From Leptothoe kymatousa TAU-MAC 1615 (GTDB taxonomy: Bacteria > Cyanobacteriota > Cyanobacteriia > Phormidesmidales > Phormidesmidaceae), in assembly GCF_018739865.1 (NCBI RefSeq), contig NZ_JADOER010000004.1, forward strand, positions 1 to 64,000: a DNA stretch of 64,000 nt, read 5' to 3'. Numbering within the stretch: position 1 is the first letter of the stretch; every line of letters starts with the position of its first letter. The position numbers were made by a program, and so were the translations under genes. Positions 15,179-23,825 of the stretch are shown piece after piece. The notes under the pieces were generated by a model. That model made no database searches and was not told where the DNA came from. It was given only the letters and a program-made list of their open reading frames with translations.

Positions 15179-17545
15179 ATGTCTTCAACGGTTTCACGGG
15201 CGCCTGTTTCCCCTGTCGTGTCTGAATTATCGTCCTCTACTGTAGCTGTGCTAAATGTAGATGGGATGATGTGTGCCGGGTGTGTGCAGGCCGTAGAAAC
15301 CCAGTTGCGCCAGTGTGATGGCGTCACCACAGCAACCGTGAATTTGGTGACCAAGGCCGCTGCCGTACAGTATCGCGCCGACATAGTAGAGCCCGAACAC
15401 CTGGCGGACCTCCTGACGGAGGCCGGGTTTCCGAGCCAAGTGCGCCAGGGGCAAGACCCTGGCAACTGGGCTGAAAAACAGGCGGCGGCGCAGCAGGGGC
15501 AAGCATGGAGAGTTGCGATCGCTCTCACGCTGCTGGTGCTTTCAATTTTTGGCCATCTAGAGCACCTTGGTCTTCCGGGCCAGCATTTTTCGGTGCCAGT
15601 GCTCAGCACCCTCACCTTTCACTTTGTTTTAGCCACCCTCACCCTCATCGGTCCGGCCCGCGAGATTTTAGCCGATGGCTGGCAGGGCGGCCGCCGTGGG
15701 CGGCCCAACATGAATACCCTGGTTGCGATTGGTGCTTTGAGCGCCTACACCACCAGTGTGGTGGCCCTGCTCTTTCCTGGCCTAGGGTGGGAGTGCTTTT
15801 TTGATGAGCCAGTGATGCTGCTCAGTTTTATCTTGTTGGGGCGCACCTTAGAAGAGCGGGCTCGTTTTCGGGCCACCGCAGCCCTACGTAGCCTCATTGC
15901 GCTGCAGCCCCGTGTGGCGCGCCTGATGACCAGTAGCGCCACGACCGCTGCCATGGAAATTCCCATCAGCCAGGTGCGAGTGGGCGATATCCTCCAGGTG
16001 TTGCCTGGGGACAAAATTCCAGTCGATGGTCAGATTCAATCTGGGCAAACCACCATCAATGAAGCCATGGTGACCGGGGAAGCGTTGCCCGTGGCGAAAT
16101 CAATGGGCGATCCGGTCATCGGCGGCACCTTAAACCAGTCCAGCACAATATTGATCGAAGTTAACCGCACCGGCGCCGATAGCACCCTGGCCCAAATGGT
16201 GTCTTTGGTGGAAGCGGCCCAAACCCGCAAAGCACCGATTCAGAGCTTGGCGGATAGGCTGTCTGGCTATTTCACCTATGGCATTTTGACCCTGTCCCTG
16301 GTCACATTTCTATTTTGGTATTTTGCCGGGGTCGCAATGTGGCCTGATGCCATTCAGGGGGCGCTGAATCCCCATCACCATGGCGACCATATGGCCCATG
16401 CCATGGCCCACACATCCAGGCTATTGGTCAGCCTTAAACTCGCGATTTCGGTGGTGGTGATTGCCTGCCCCTGTGCCCTTGGGTTGGCCACCCCCATGGC
16501 CATGTTGGTGGGGTCTGGCATTGGTGCCCAGCGCGGATTGTTGGTGCGGGGGGGAGATGTGTTAGAGACCACCCACCATTTAGATACCATTGTTTTTGAT
16601 AAAACTGGCACCCTGACCACGGGGCAACCTTGGGTGACAGACTGCGGCAGCTATGACCCTAGTCTGACGGAAAATGACATTTTGCAGCTGGCGGCCAGCG
16701 TTGAAAAAGGAACTCGCCACCCCCTAGCTGCAGCGATTTTGGCCGAGGCCCAGCAGCGCCAGCTGACATTGGCTGACGTGACAACCAGTACAACCACCGC
16801 TGGCCTAGGGGTGAAGGCTGATGTGCATAACCAAACTGTGTACCTTGGTAATGGTGCTTGGATGGCGGCAGCAGGCATTGCCACAGATATGGCTAGCGAT
16901 CGGTCCGTGGCTTTAGAAGCCCAAGGAAAAACCCTGGTCTATGTTGGGGTGGAACAGCGGTTAGTGGGGCTAATTGCGATCGCAGATCGTGCCCGAACTG
17001 AAGCCCAGGCTGTGATCCAACAGCTACAGCAACAAAACCTGGATGTGCAGCTCCTGAGCGGAGATCGGCCAGCGGTGGCCCAGCAGGTCGCCACGACTTT
17101 AGGCATTCCCGTCTCTGCAGGTGGCATGACCCCCGCGGATAAGGTCAAAGCGATTGAAGCATTGCAGCAAGCGGGGCACTGTGTCGGATTTGTCGGGGAT
17201 GGCATTAACGATGCCCCCGCCCTTGCCCAGGCAGATGTGGGCATTGCCATGGATTCTGGCACTGATATTGCCATTGAAACCGCCGATATAGTGCTGATGC
17301 GGGACGAGCTTACCGATGTGGTGTCTGCCCTGGAGCTGGGGCGCAGCACCTTTAACAAAATTCGGCAGAACCTGGCCTGGGCCTTTGGCTATAACCTGGT
17401 GTGTATTCCTTTGGCGGCGGGCGTTTTGCTACCCAAGTTTGGCATTGCCCTGAGCCCTGGTTTTGCCGGTGGCTTTATGGCCTTTAGTTCCATTGGCGTG
17501 GTGCTAAATTCGCTGTTGCTGCGCTGGCATCTACGCGAAAGCTAA
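15179..17545 (+). CDS. ctaA: Copper-transporting P1B-type ATPase, CtaA-like
   Basis: Seen: 788 residues. An N-terminal heavy-metal domain carries GMMCAGC (Cys32/Cys35). Eight membrane segments are expected, with ACPCALGLATP as the metal site. Cytosolic motifs are VTGEALPV (actuator), FDKTGTLTTGQP (phosphorylated Asp), RHPLAAAIL (HP motif) and VGDGINDAPALAQADVG. The loop before the CPC helix is His/Met-rich (PHHHGDHMAHAMAH), on the non-cytosolic side. The CAGC metal motif and the following HLEHLGL segment look more like cyanobacterial CtaA (plasma-membrane copper import toward plastocyanin) than PacS. It is monocistronic and codirectional with cupB. CtaA versus PacS is inferred, not proven. 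Confidence 0.85.
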   Translation: MSSTVSRAPVSPVVSELSSSTVAVLNVDGMMCAGCVQAVETQLRQCDGVTTATVNLVTKAAAVQYRADIVEPEHLADLLTEAGFPSQVRQGQDPGNWAEKQAAAQQGQAWRVAIALTLLVLSIFGHLEHLGLPGQHFSVPVLSTLTFHFVLATLTLIGPAREILADGWQGGRRGRPNMNTLVAIGALSAYTTSVVALLFPGLGWECFFDEPVMLLSFILLGRTLEERARFRATAALRSLIALQPRVARLMTSSATTAAMEIPISQVRVGDILQVLPGDKIPVDGQIQSGQTTINEAMVTGEALPVAKSMGDPVIGGTLNQSSTILIEVNRTGADSTLAQMVSLVEAAQTRKAPIQSLADRLSGYFTYGILTLSLVTFLFWYFAGVAMWPDAIQGALNPHHHGDHMAHAMAHTSRLLVSLKLAISVVVIACPCALGLATPMAMLVGSGIGAQRGLLVRGGDVLETTHHLDTIVFDKTGTLTTGQPWVTDCGSYDPSLTENDILQLAASVEKGTRHPLAAAILAEAQQRQLTLADVTTSTTTAGLGVKADVHNQTVYLGNGAWMAAAGIATDMASDRSVALEAQGKTLVYVGVEQRLVGLIAIADRARTEAQAVIQQLQQQNLDVQLLSGDRPAVAQQVATTLGIPVSAGGMTPADKVKAIEALQQAGHCVGFVGDGINDAPALAQADVGIAMDSGTDIAIETADIVLMRDELTDVVSALELGRSTFNKIRQNLAWAFGYNLVCIPLAAGVLLPKFGIALSPGFAGGFMAFSSIGVVLNSLLLRWHLRES

Positions 17546-18226
17546 GGGCTTATTAAAATTAAAATTATGGTCTTGTTCCTTGAAATCATAGCTTAACAAG
17601 CTTTTTCGGATTAAACCGTGAAGTAGTTTCTTAACAGCACCTAATCATACTAAGGGTTCTATTTAGCACGACTGTTGATCCACAGCTAGATAACGTTATT
17701 GGTATTTAGCGTGACAAGTCGTGGTTGCTCGGCTCAAAGTTCCCCAGGATTAGGGTATACAAGGGGCTTTCGAAAGCAATAGCGATTTGACGATTAACTT
17801 GGTTGCACATGTCAATCTTGAGTCAGGTTGACGCTGTAGTTTGCTGTATCTTCGAACCCATTAACCAAATCTCTTAAGCTGTGTCGGGAACTTTGTGAGT
17901 TCCATAATATTGGATGATCTTTAAAGTGTTCGACCATAAAGAAATCATTAAGTAATACATAATCCTTGTGGATTTTCAAAAATCTGAAATTAAAGCGAAT
18001 CTCGTCCAAATTCAAAGTTCTAATCAAGTTTGCTTGGCCCAGGTAATCGGTCATGAGACCGTTGTCTTACAGTGTGAAGTATCAAAGAAAAAAAGGTGGC
18101 TCTAGCGTGGGATGCCCCAGAGAGCTTTCTCAATCTAATTACTCTACCAAATCTTTGAGCTAGCTGGGTGGGACCTATCAGCGAGTCAACCAATAAAAAT
18201 TTAAATTCCCTAAGTTCTCAATCGTC
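17546..18226. other. AT-rich region between ctaA and the first RTX gene
   Basis: About 680 bases. A small AGCTT/AAGCT hairpin followed by TTTT lies near 17591-17610 and could end ctaA transcription. The only frame of interest is the 80-codon minus-strand one listed separately. Upstream of the RTX start at 18227 I see no good ribosome-binding site. Nothing else is recognisable. Confidence 0.5.
17812..18054 (-). CDS. Hypothetical small protein, doubtful
   Basis: An 80-residue frame with a varied, protein-like composition (FLKIHKDYVLLNDFFMVEHF, DLVNGFEDTANYSV) and no membrane segment or known motif. There is no clear ribosome-binding site before the ATG. It stands alone in an AT-rich gap, on the strand opposite to both neighbours. 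It could be a remnant of a larger gene. Confidence 0.3.
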   Translation of the reverse strand: MTDYLGQANLIRTLNLDEIRFNFRFLKIHKDYVLLNDFFMVEHFKDHPILWNSQSSRHSLRDLVNGFEDTANYSVNLTQD

Positions 18227-21200
18227 ATGTTATATGCCCTTTCGACTGGATTAGTCCTTGAGACGACATCTGAGCTAACACGAGAAATGCTAACAGCATT
18301 AGAAGATGCATTGTTTTTGGCACAGGATCGACTACGGCTATTTTCCGAGGATGTTGAATTTGCTGAAAAGGTGTCAGTGGCGTTTGGTGAGAGTGTCGAT
18401 GCAAGTAGACTCCAGTTGGACTGGCTGGAGGGGACCTTTGAAGTTTTTGCTGGGGGAGAGGTACGCGCTAGCGCGGAACTGAACGGTGCGCTAGGAGCCT
18501 ATGCCGCTTCACTAGATACGATCTATTTGTCGCAAGAGTTGTTGGCAACAGGGGATGTAGAGCAGATTGTCGCGGTATGGCTAGAAGAGGCAGGGCATCG
18601 GGTAGATGCGCAGATTAATGTAGCAGATAGCACGGGGGATGAAGGTGAGATTTTTTCACGGATAGTGCAGGGTGAAGTGCTCAGTGAAACGGAGTTATAT
18701 CGGTTGAAATCCAAGGAGGATAAGACAACTGTTATATTCGATGGTCAAGCGATTCAAATCGAGCAGGCACATGTAAACGAGCGTGAGCCGAATAATTTTC
18801 CAGGAAACGCTCAGTTTATTGCTCCATCCAATTTCACGCGTGATTTTGATGCTGGAATTCAAGACCTATCGGGCAATAATATTTCTACTACTTATTATCA
18901 CGCTACCATCAACGGCTCAGGGGATTTCGATTACAGTAACGACTTTTATCGTTTTAGTGCTCTTTCGGGAAGTACGATTATTCTTGATGTTGACGATAAC
19001 ACTTTTCCTGCAGCGCTATATCTATATAACTTAAATGGTTCTTTTCTAGTCAGATATGACTCCTTCCCTCCTGCTGAACCAGGACATACAGGTTCTCAAG
19101 AGTCTTCTTTTATTACGTTTACTGCACCATATACGGGTGACTTTATTGTTGGAGTTGGCTCCTATAATGGGGGGGCTATACCTGGCGATACTTCATATGA
19201 ATTAAATATTTCACTTTCTGAGCAACCACAGTTAAATGAGCGTGAGCCGAATAATTCTCTAGGAAGTGCTCAGTTTATTGATTCATCCAATTTCACGCGT
19301 GATTTTGATGCTGGAATTCAAGACCTATCGGGCAATAATATTTCTACTACTTATTATCACGCTACCATCAACGGCTCAGGAGATAACACCAGCGACTTTT
19401 ATCGTTTTAGCGCTCTTTCGGGAAGTACGATTATTCTCGACGTTGACGATAACCTCCCTCCTGTCGGTCTATTTTTATATACCTCAAGTGGGGGGTTGTT
19501 AACCAGACATGAATTCTTCCCTCCTACTGAACCAGGACATACAGGTTCTCAAGAGTCTTCTTTTATTACGTTTACTGCACCATATACGGGTGACTTTATT
19601 GTTGGAGTTGGCTCCTATAATGGGGGGGCTATACCTGGCGGTACTTCGTATGAATTAAATATTTCGCTTTCTGAGCAACCGCAGTTAAATGAGCGTGAGC
19701 CGAATAATTCTCCAGGAAATGCTCAGTTTATTGATTCCTTGAATTTCACGCGTGATTTTGATGCTGGAATTCAAGACCTATCGGGTAATAATATTTCTAC
19801 TACTTATTATCACGCTACCATCAACGGCTCAGGAGATAACACCAGCGACTTTTATCGTTTTAGCGCTCTTTCGGGAAGTACGATTATTCTTGACGTTGAC
19901 GATAACCTCCCTCCTGTCGGTCTATTTTTATATACCTCAAGTGGGGGGTTGTTAACCAGACATGAATTCTTCCCTCCTACTGAACCAGGACATACAGGTT
20001 CTCAAGAGTCTTCTTTTATTACGTTTACTGCACCATATACGGGTGACTTTATTGTTGGAGTTGGCTCCTATAATGGGGGGGCTATACCTGGCGGTACTTC
20101 GTATGAATTAAATATTTCACTTTCTGAGAGCCCCACAGCTCCTGATGCTGTGGATGATGCAGTCACTATCAATGAAGATACTGTCCTCATCGGCGATGTC
20201 TTTGCCAATAATGACAATGGAATCGATAGTGATCCCAATGGTGACAACTTTACTGTTACCGAAGTCAATGGTGTCGCTACCGATGTCGGTGCCGAAATTA
20301 CCCTGGTCTCTGGTGCCTTACTCACGCTCAACAGCGATGGCACCTTCGACTATGATCCTAACGGTCAGTTTGAGTCTCTTAATGATGGGGATACTGACAC
20401 CGACAGCTTCACTTACACTATCGACGACAACAACGGCGGCACCGATACCGCTACGGTGACAGTGACTATCAATGGCCTCACCGATGGTGGCCCCATCGTC
20501 GGCGGGACAGGTGCTGACACCTTAACCGGCAGCGCTGCTGGCGAACTGATCCAAGGTCTAGGCGATAGAGACGTTCTCTTTGGCCTCGGCGGTGACGACA
20601 CCCTAGAAGGCGGCACCGGTATTGACCGCCTGATTGGCGGCACCGGCGCAGACACCATCATCGGCGGCCCTGGCAACGACATCGCCGAATATAACGAGTC
20701 CGATGCCGGAGTAGTCATCGACCTGACCCAGGGCACTGGCTTCGGTGGTCATGCAGAAGGCGACACCTTTATCGACGTCGAAAACCTCAAAGGTAGCAAC
20801 TTTGACGACCAGCTAACCGGCAATGCCAGACGCAATGTCTTGTTTGGCCTAGACGGCAACGACACCCTGTCCGGTGAAGCCGGAGCCGATGCCCTGATTG
20901 GCGGAGCCGGAGCCGACACCCTGGATGGCGGCGCAGGTAACGACATCGCCCTATATAACAACTCCGCCGCCGGAGTGACCGTCAACCTAGCAACAGGTGT
21001 GGGCACAGGGGGCGATGCCGAGGGCGACGTGCTGATCGATATCGAACGCCTCACCGGTAGCGCCTTTGACGACCAGCTCATCGGCAATGAAAAACGCAAC
21101 ACCTTGATCGGTGGAGCCGGAGCCGACACCTTGGTGGGCGCAGGTAATCGCAATACCTTTGTCTATAACCGTCTCAGCGATTCACTGTTGGCCAGCCATG

Positions 21201-21499
21201 ACGTCATTAGTGACTTAAACATCGGCAGCGCCTTTGTGATTGATACCATCAATGGCCCCGCCGCCGTTGCCGCCGCCGATGTCGCCCAGCTAGGTACGGC
21301 GGCGAGTCTGACCGAAACAGACATTCAGGCAGTGCTGAGCGCCACTGACTTTGTCAGCAATGGTTTGGCTACCTTTAGTGTGGGTAGCCAAACCTATGTG
21401 GCGCTAAATGATGGTACAGCCGGGTTTGCCGCTACCAGCGATGCCGTTATCGAGATTACCGGATTCACCGGTAATCTCAGCGATCTGAATATTGTTTAA
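18227..21499 (+). CDS. Giant RTX protein with N-terminal EExGH domain, three PPC domains and a cadherin-like domain
   Basis: Seen: 1090 residues without a signal peptide. Residues ~1-175 form a domain common at the start of cyanobacterial RTX proteins, with a metalloprotease-like WLEEAGHRVDAQIN...DEGEIF pattern. Three near-identical ~152-residue repeats follow (about 185-640), each opening NEREPNN and resembling bacterial pre-peptidase C-terminal (PPC) domains. Next is a cadherin/VCBS-like domain (NEDTVLIGDVFANN ... [19 protein letters not shown]). Last come Ca-binding RTX repeats ([15 protein letters not shown]) and a C-terminal secretion region. Known: RTX proteins leave through a type I exporter and fold on Ca2+ outside the cell; no exporter genes are in the window. 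The last 999 bases are collinear with the second RTX gene. Role (adhesion, surface layer or enzyme) unknown. Confidence 0.88.
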   Translation: MLYALSTGLVLETTSELTREMLTALEDALFLAQDRLRLFSEDVEFAEKVSVAFGESVDASRLQLDWLEGTFEVFAGGEVRASAELNGALGAYAASLDTIYLSQELLATGDVEQIVAVWLEEAGHRVDAQINVADSTGDEGEIFSRIVQGEVLSETELYRLKSKEDKTTVIFDGQAIQIEQAHVNEREPNNFPGNAQFIAPSNFTRDFDAGIQDLSGNNISTTYYHATINGSGDFDYSNDFYRFSALSGSTIILDVDDNTFPAALYLYNLNGSFLVRYDSFPPAEPGHTGSQESSFITFTAPYTGDFIVGVGSYNGGAIPGDTSYELNISLSEQPQLNEREPNNSLGSAQFIDSSNFTRDFDAGIQDLSGNNISTTYYHATINGSGDNTSDFYRFSALSGSTIILDVDDNLPPVGLFLYTSSGGLLTRHEFFPPTEPGHTGSQESSFITFTAPYTGDFIVGVGSYNGGAIPGGTSYELNISLSEQPQLNEREPNNSPGNAQFIDSLNFTRDFDAGIQDLSGNNISTTYYHATINGSGDNTSDFYRFSALSGSTIILDVDDNLPPVGLFLYTSSGGLLTRHEFFPPTEPGHTGSQESSFITFTAPYTGDFIVGVGSYNGGAIPGGTSYELNISLSESPTAPDAVDDAVTINEDTVLIGDVFANNDNGIDSDPNGDNFTVTEVNGVATDVGAEITLVSGALLTLNSDGTFDYDPNGQFESLNDGDTDTDSFTYTIDDNNGGTDTATVTVTINGLTDGGPIVGGTGADTLTGSAAGELIQGLGDRDVLFGLGGDDTLEGGTGIDRLIGGTGADTIIGGPGNDIAEYNESDAGVVIDLTQGTGFGGHAEGDTFIDVENLKGSNFDDQLTGNARRNVLFGLDGNDTLSGEAGADALIGGAGADTLDGGAGNDIALYNNSAAGVTVNLATGVGTGGDAEGDVLIDIERLTGSAFDDQLIGNEKRNTLIGGAGADTLVGAGNRNTFVYNRLSDSLLASHDVISDLNIGSAFVIDTINGPAAVAAADVAQLGTAASLTETDIQAVLSATDFVSNGLATFSVGSQTYVALNDGTAGFAATSDAVIEITGFTGNLSDLNIV
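18782..20130 (+). repeat. Tandem triplication of the PPC-domain coding unit
   Basis: Units begin at 18782, 19241 and 19694 (at CGTGAGCCG), giving periods of 459 and 453 bases. Copy 1 has six extra bases, and copies 2 and 3 are almost identical at the DNA level, including silent positions, which points to recent duplication or ongoing conversion. Confidence 0.92.
20501..21499 (+). repeat. C-terminal RTX module, copy A (pairs with 30415-31413)
   Basis: The final 999 bases of this gene align with 30415-31413 at a constant offset of 9914 with no gap. The first ~300 bases differ at only about two positions. The middle is clearly more diverged, and a stretch near 21290-21365 is again almost identical. 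Confidence 0.93.
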
Positions 21500-21545
21500 T
21501 CCCAAATTATCCCGCCAGGTAATTTCCTAGAGATTTTCTGGGAAT

Positions 21546-21605
21546 TTAACAAATACAGCCGTATCCTTTTCACTAAAGAGATAAGGATACGGCTGTATTT
21601 GTTAA
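21546..21605. terminator. Bidirectional terminator between the RTX gene and the convergent STAND gene
   Basis: A perfect 23-bp inverted repeat (arms 21546-21568 and 21583-21605, loop 14) with core CAGCCGTATCC / GGATACGGCTG and TATTTGTTAA flanks on both sides. It lies 46 bases after the RTX stop and 39 bases from the opposing gene's stop, so it can end transcripts from both directions. Confidence 0.88.
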
Positions 21606-21643
21606 AAATGGATATTTATCTCTATTTTTTCAGAGTATCAGTC

Positions 21644-23812
21644 TCACAGGACTGAAAATGCCTGGGCAATTTTCTCTACAATAACATTCAAAAAATTTGA
21701 AAGCACAATCAGAAATAGCAGCAAAAAGCTAACATTAGAACCAATTAATCGTCCCAGAAGCTGAAATAACCCATTATCTGTTCTAAATTTTGATGTGTTC
21801 TCATCTTGAAGCCGCAAAAGCGCATCAGAGGAAGTTTTCAAAGCCTTAAGATATTGAGATAGGGAGACAAAAAGGATTCCTAAAACTGATGCTGAGAAAA
21901 AGTATGTGATTTTCTGAAAACTTTGAGCATCAGGGGTGTAGGTCATCAGACCAACTCTATCTTCAAAGATACGAATGGCTTCAACCCATATAAACAGAGT
22001 TGTATAGGGACTAATGATGTTGATAAAAACCAAGAAATATTGCGCGAATAGATTTCTGACTGTCTTTTGTTTAAGGCGATTGGGGATGGTCGAATAAGTA
22101 TTGATGACTTTTGCGATATTTGACTTCAATTTTGTATTGTTTTGCCAGTTTTTCGTTAGGTCATTAGTCACTGCGTAGACACTAATGACTGTGAACTTGA
22201 GCGCAATTGGAACATAAACAATAAAGCCGTAGGCTATATAAACTATTGAAGGCAGCTGATATTCTTTAAATCTATCAAATGGATCATTTAGTTGTTGATC
22301 AATAGAAGGATATTTGGCCTGCAGGTACTGTGGAGCATTAAAAAAGTTATGCCAGGCCAATGCCGCAAATAAACAGATAAAAATAGCTAAGATTGCCCAC
22401 CTAAAAAATTTTGCTTTCTTAGATTTACTTTGTCTCAAGTCATCTGCCTGATCTTTCCAGCGAAGATCCATCATGTAAGAGGCACCAGACAATAGAATAA
22501 GAAGCCTGAATAATTCAACCAGTCCAGGATTATTTAAACAGTCTTGACAGTTTATAAATTCTTGGGTTCGAGATTCTCCTAAAAATACTCCATAGTGAAG
22601 ATATAACGACAGTGTTGCAACTGTTATCAAGACAAGGTTGAAGGTAAATAATTTTATCGTATATTGCTTAGTAATGGAGGCAGCATCCCTCTGTGTAAAG
22701 GTATCTGCCGGGTTACTGATTTCCCAAATATTGTCTAACTGTCGTTCAATCCAATGTTGGTTGAAAATGGTTTGATAGACTCGATTAGCAACTATTAAGC
22801 GATTGTTTTGGCAGGTTACCAGGCCAGATAGTTGCAGCTCAATGTCTTCCGGTTCATTAGAAACGGTTACAGATGAGTTGAGTATGGTTTGATATCGATA
22901 TAACAATGCGATTGCTTGTGATGGATTATAGAGTATGCGATCTCGAATGGTTTTCAAATGCTCAGGGTCATCCTGGGTTTCCCAATTTTTGATGATATAC
23001 CTATGAATAATGTCTTCAAGGCTACTAGAATGGCCTTCGGCATGTTGACCAACTAGTTGACATATTTTCTGAGTCAAAAAAGGTTGTCCCCCGGTCCAGG
23101 CAAGAATTTCCTTAAGACTCTGTTCTGGATTATTAACCTTGCCAGCCATTCCCTGGGTCAGTTTCGTACGGGCGTGTTGCAACTCTAACCCATTGAGTTG
23201 TATCGCTTGACCGATATTAAACGGGGTTAAGCGTCGGTTTTCGATCAGATCAGAGGGGGTAGTTACTCCTAGCAGGCAAAAAGTCAACCTTCGGTAAATC
23301 GGGTTTTCTGCGCGCTGATTGTAACAGGCACGAATAAAGGCAAAGAAATCATCCGTTCTAAATTCAAAACTAAGTACGGCCTCAATCTCATCAATGAAGA
23401 TAACAATATTTTGTTGGAGAGACGGTAACAATACAGTTTCTAATAAGTGGCCAAATCGTTGTACGACCGGCAGCGTGCTGTGATTGGTCCATTCTGTTTC
23501 CCAACTGGCTGCGCTGACCTGGGGAAACATTCTAAATATTCGGTAAAGTAAGCCCCTATACCATTGGTCTGGTGTCGCAATACTACCTGATGCCGTTAAG
23601 TCGATAAACGCACAGGCTACGTCTGCTGCCTGAAGCCGAGCCATGGTCCGCACGCGCAAGCTCGACTTGCCCATTTGTCGTGAGGTCAAGACATAGCAAA
23701 ATCGACCAGCCATTAGCTGCTCGTACAATTCATCATCAGCAGACCGCCAGACATAGGTGGGGGCATTTAACTGTAAGCTGCCCCCAATGGAATAGACGGA
23801 CGGCTGATTCAT
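21644..23812 (-). CDS. STAND-like AAA ATPase with polytopic membrane C-terminus
   Basis: Seen: 722 residues from an ATG with GGAGG six bases upstream. Residues ~6-340 are an AAA-like (PF14516-type) ATPase domain: Walker A TSRQMGKSS (43-51), Walker B IVIFIDEIE (136-144), then LAWTGGQPFLTQKIC, the GxP motif typical of STAND NTPases. A winged-helix-like region follows to ~375. From ~390 to the end there are about seven hydrophobic helices (e.g. LFTFNLVLITVATLSLYL, ILAIFICLFAALAW, FLLLFLIVLSNFLNVIV). The usual cyanobacterial partners of this ATPase domain are WD40 or TPR repeats; here a membrane module takes their place. It starts 13 bases after the upstream AAA gene. Inference: a signalling or conflict ATPase whose output acts in the membrane. 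Confidence 0.82.
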   Translation of the reverse strand: MNQPSVYSIGGSLQLNAPTYVWRSADDELYEQLMAGRFCYVLTSRQMGKSSLRVRTMARLQAADVACAFIDLTASGSIATPDQWYRGLLYRIFRMFPQVSAASWETEWTNHSTLPVVQRFGHLLETVLLPSLQQNIVIFIDEIEAVLSFEFRTDDFFAFIRACYNQRAENPIYRRLTFCLLGVTTPSDLIENRRLTPFNIGQAIQLNGLELQHARTKLTQGMAGKVNNPEQSLKEILAWTGGQPFLTQKICQLVGQHAEGHSSSLEDIIHRYIIKNWETQDDPEHLKTIRDRILYNPSQAIALLYRYQTILNSSVTVSNEPEDIELQLSGLVTCQNNRLIVANRVYQTIFNQHWIERQLDNIWEISNPADTFTQRDAASITKQYTIKLFTFNLVLITVATLSLYLHYGVFLGESRTQEFINCQDCLNNPGLVELFRLLILLSGASYMMDLRWKDQADDLRQSKSKKAKFFRWAILAIFICLFAALAWHNFFNAPQYLQAKYPSIDQQLNDPFDRFKEYQLPSIVYIAYGFIVYVPIALKFTVISVYAVTNDLTKNWQNNTKLKSNIAKVINTYSTIPNRLKQKTVRNLFAQYFLVFINIISPYTTLFIWVEAIRIFEDRVGLMTYTPDAQSFQKITYFFSASVLGILFVSLSQYLKALKTSSDALLRLQDENTSKFRTDNGLFQLLGRLIGSNVSFLLLFLIVLSNFLNVIVEKIAQAFSVL

Positions 23813-23825
23813 GGGTTACCTCCAC

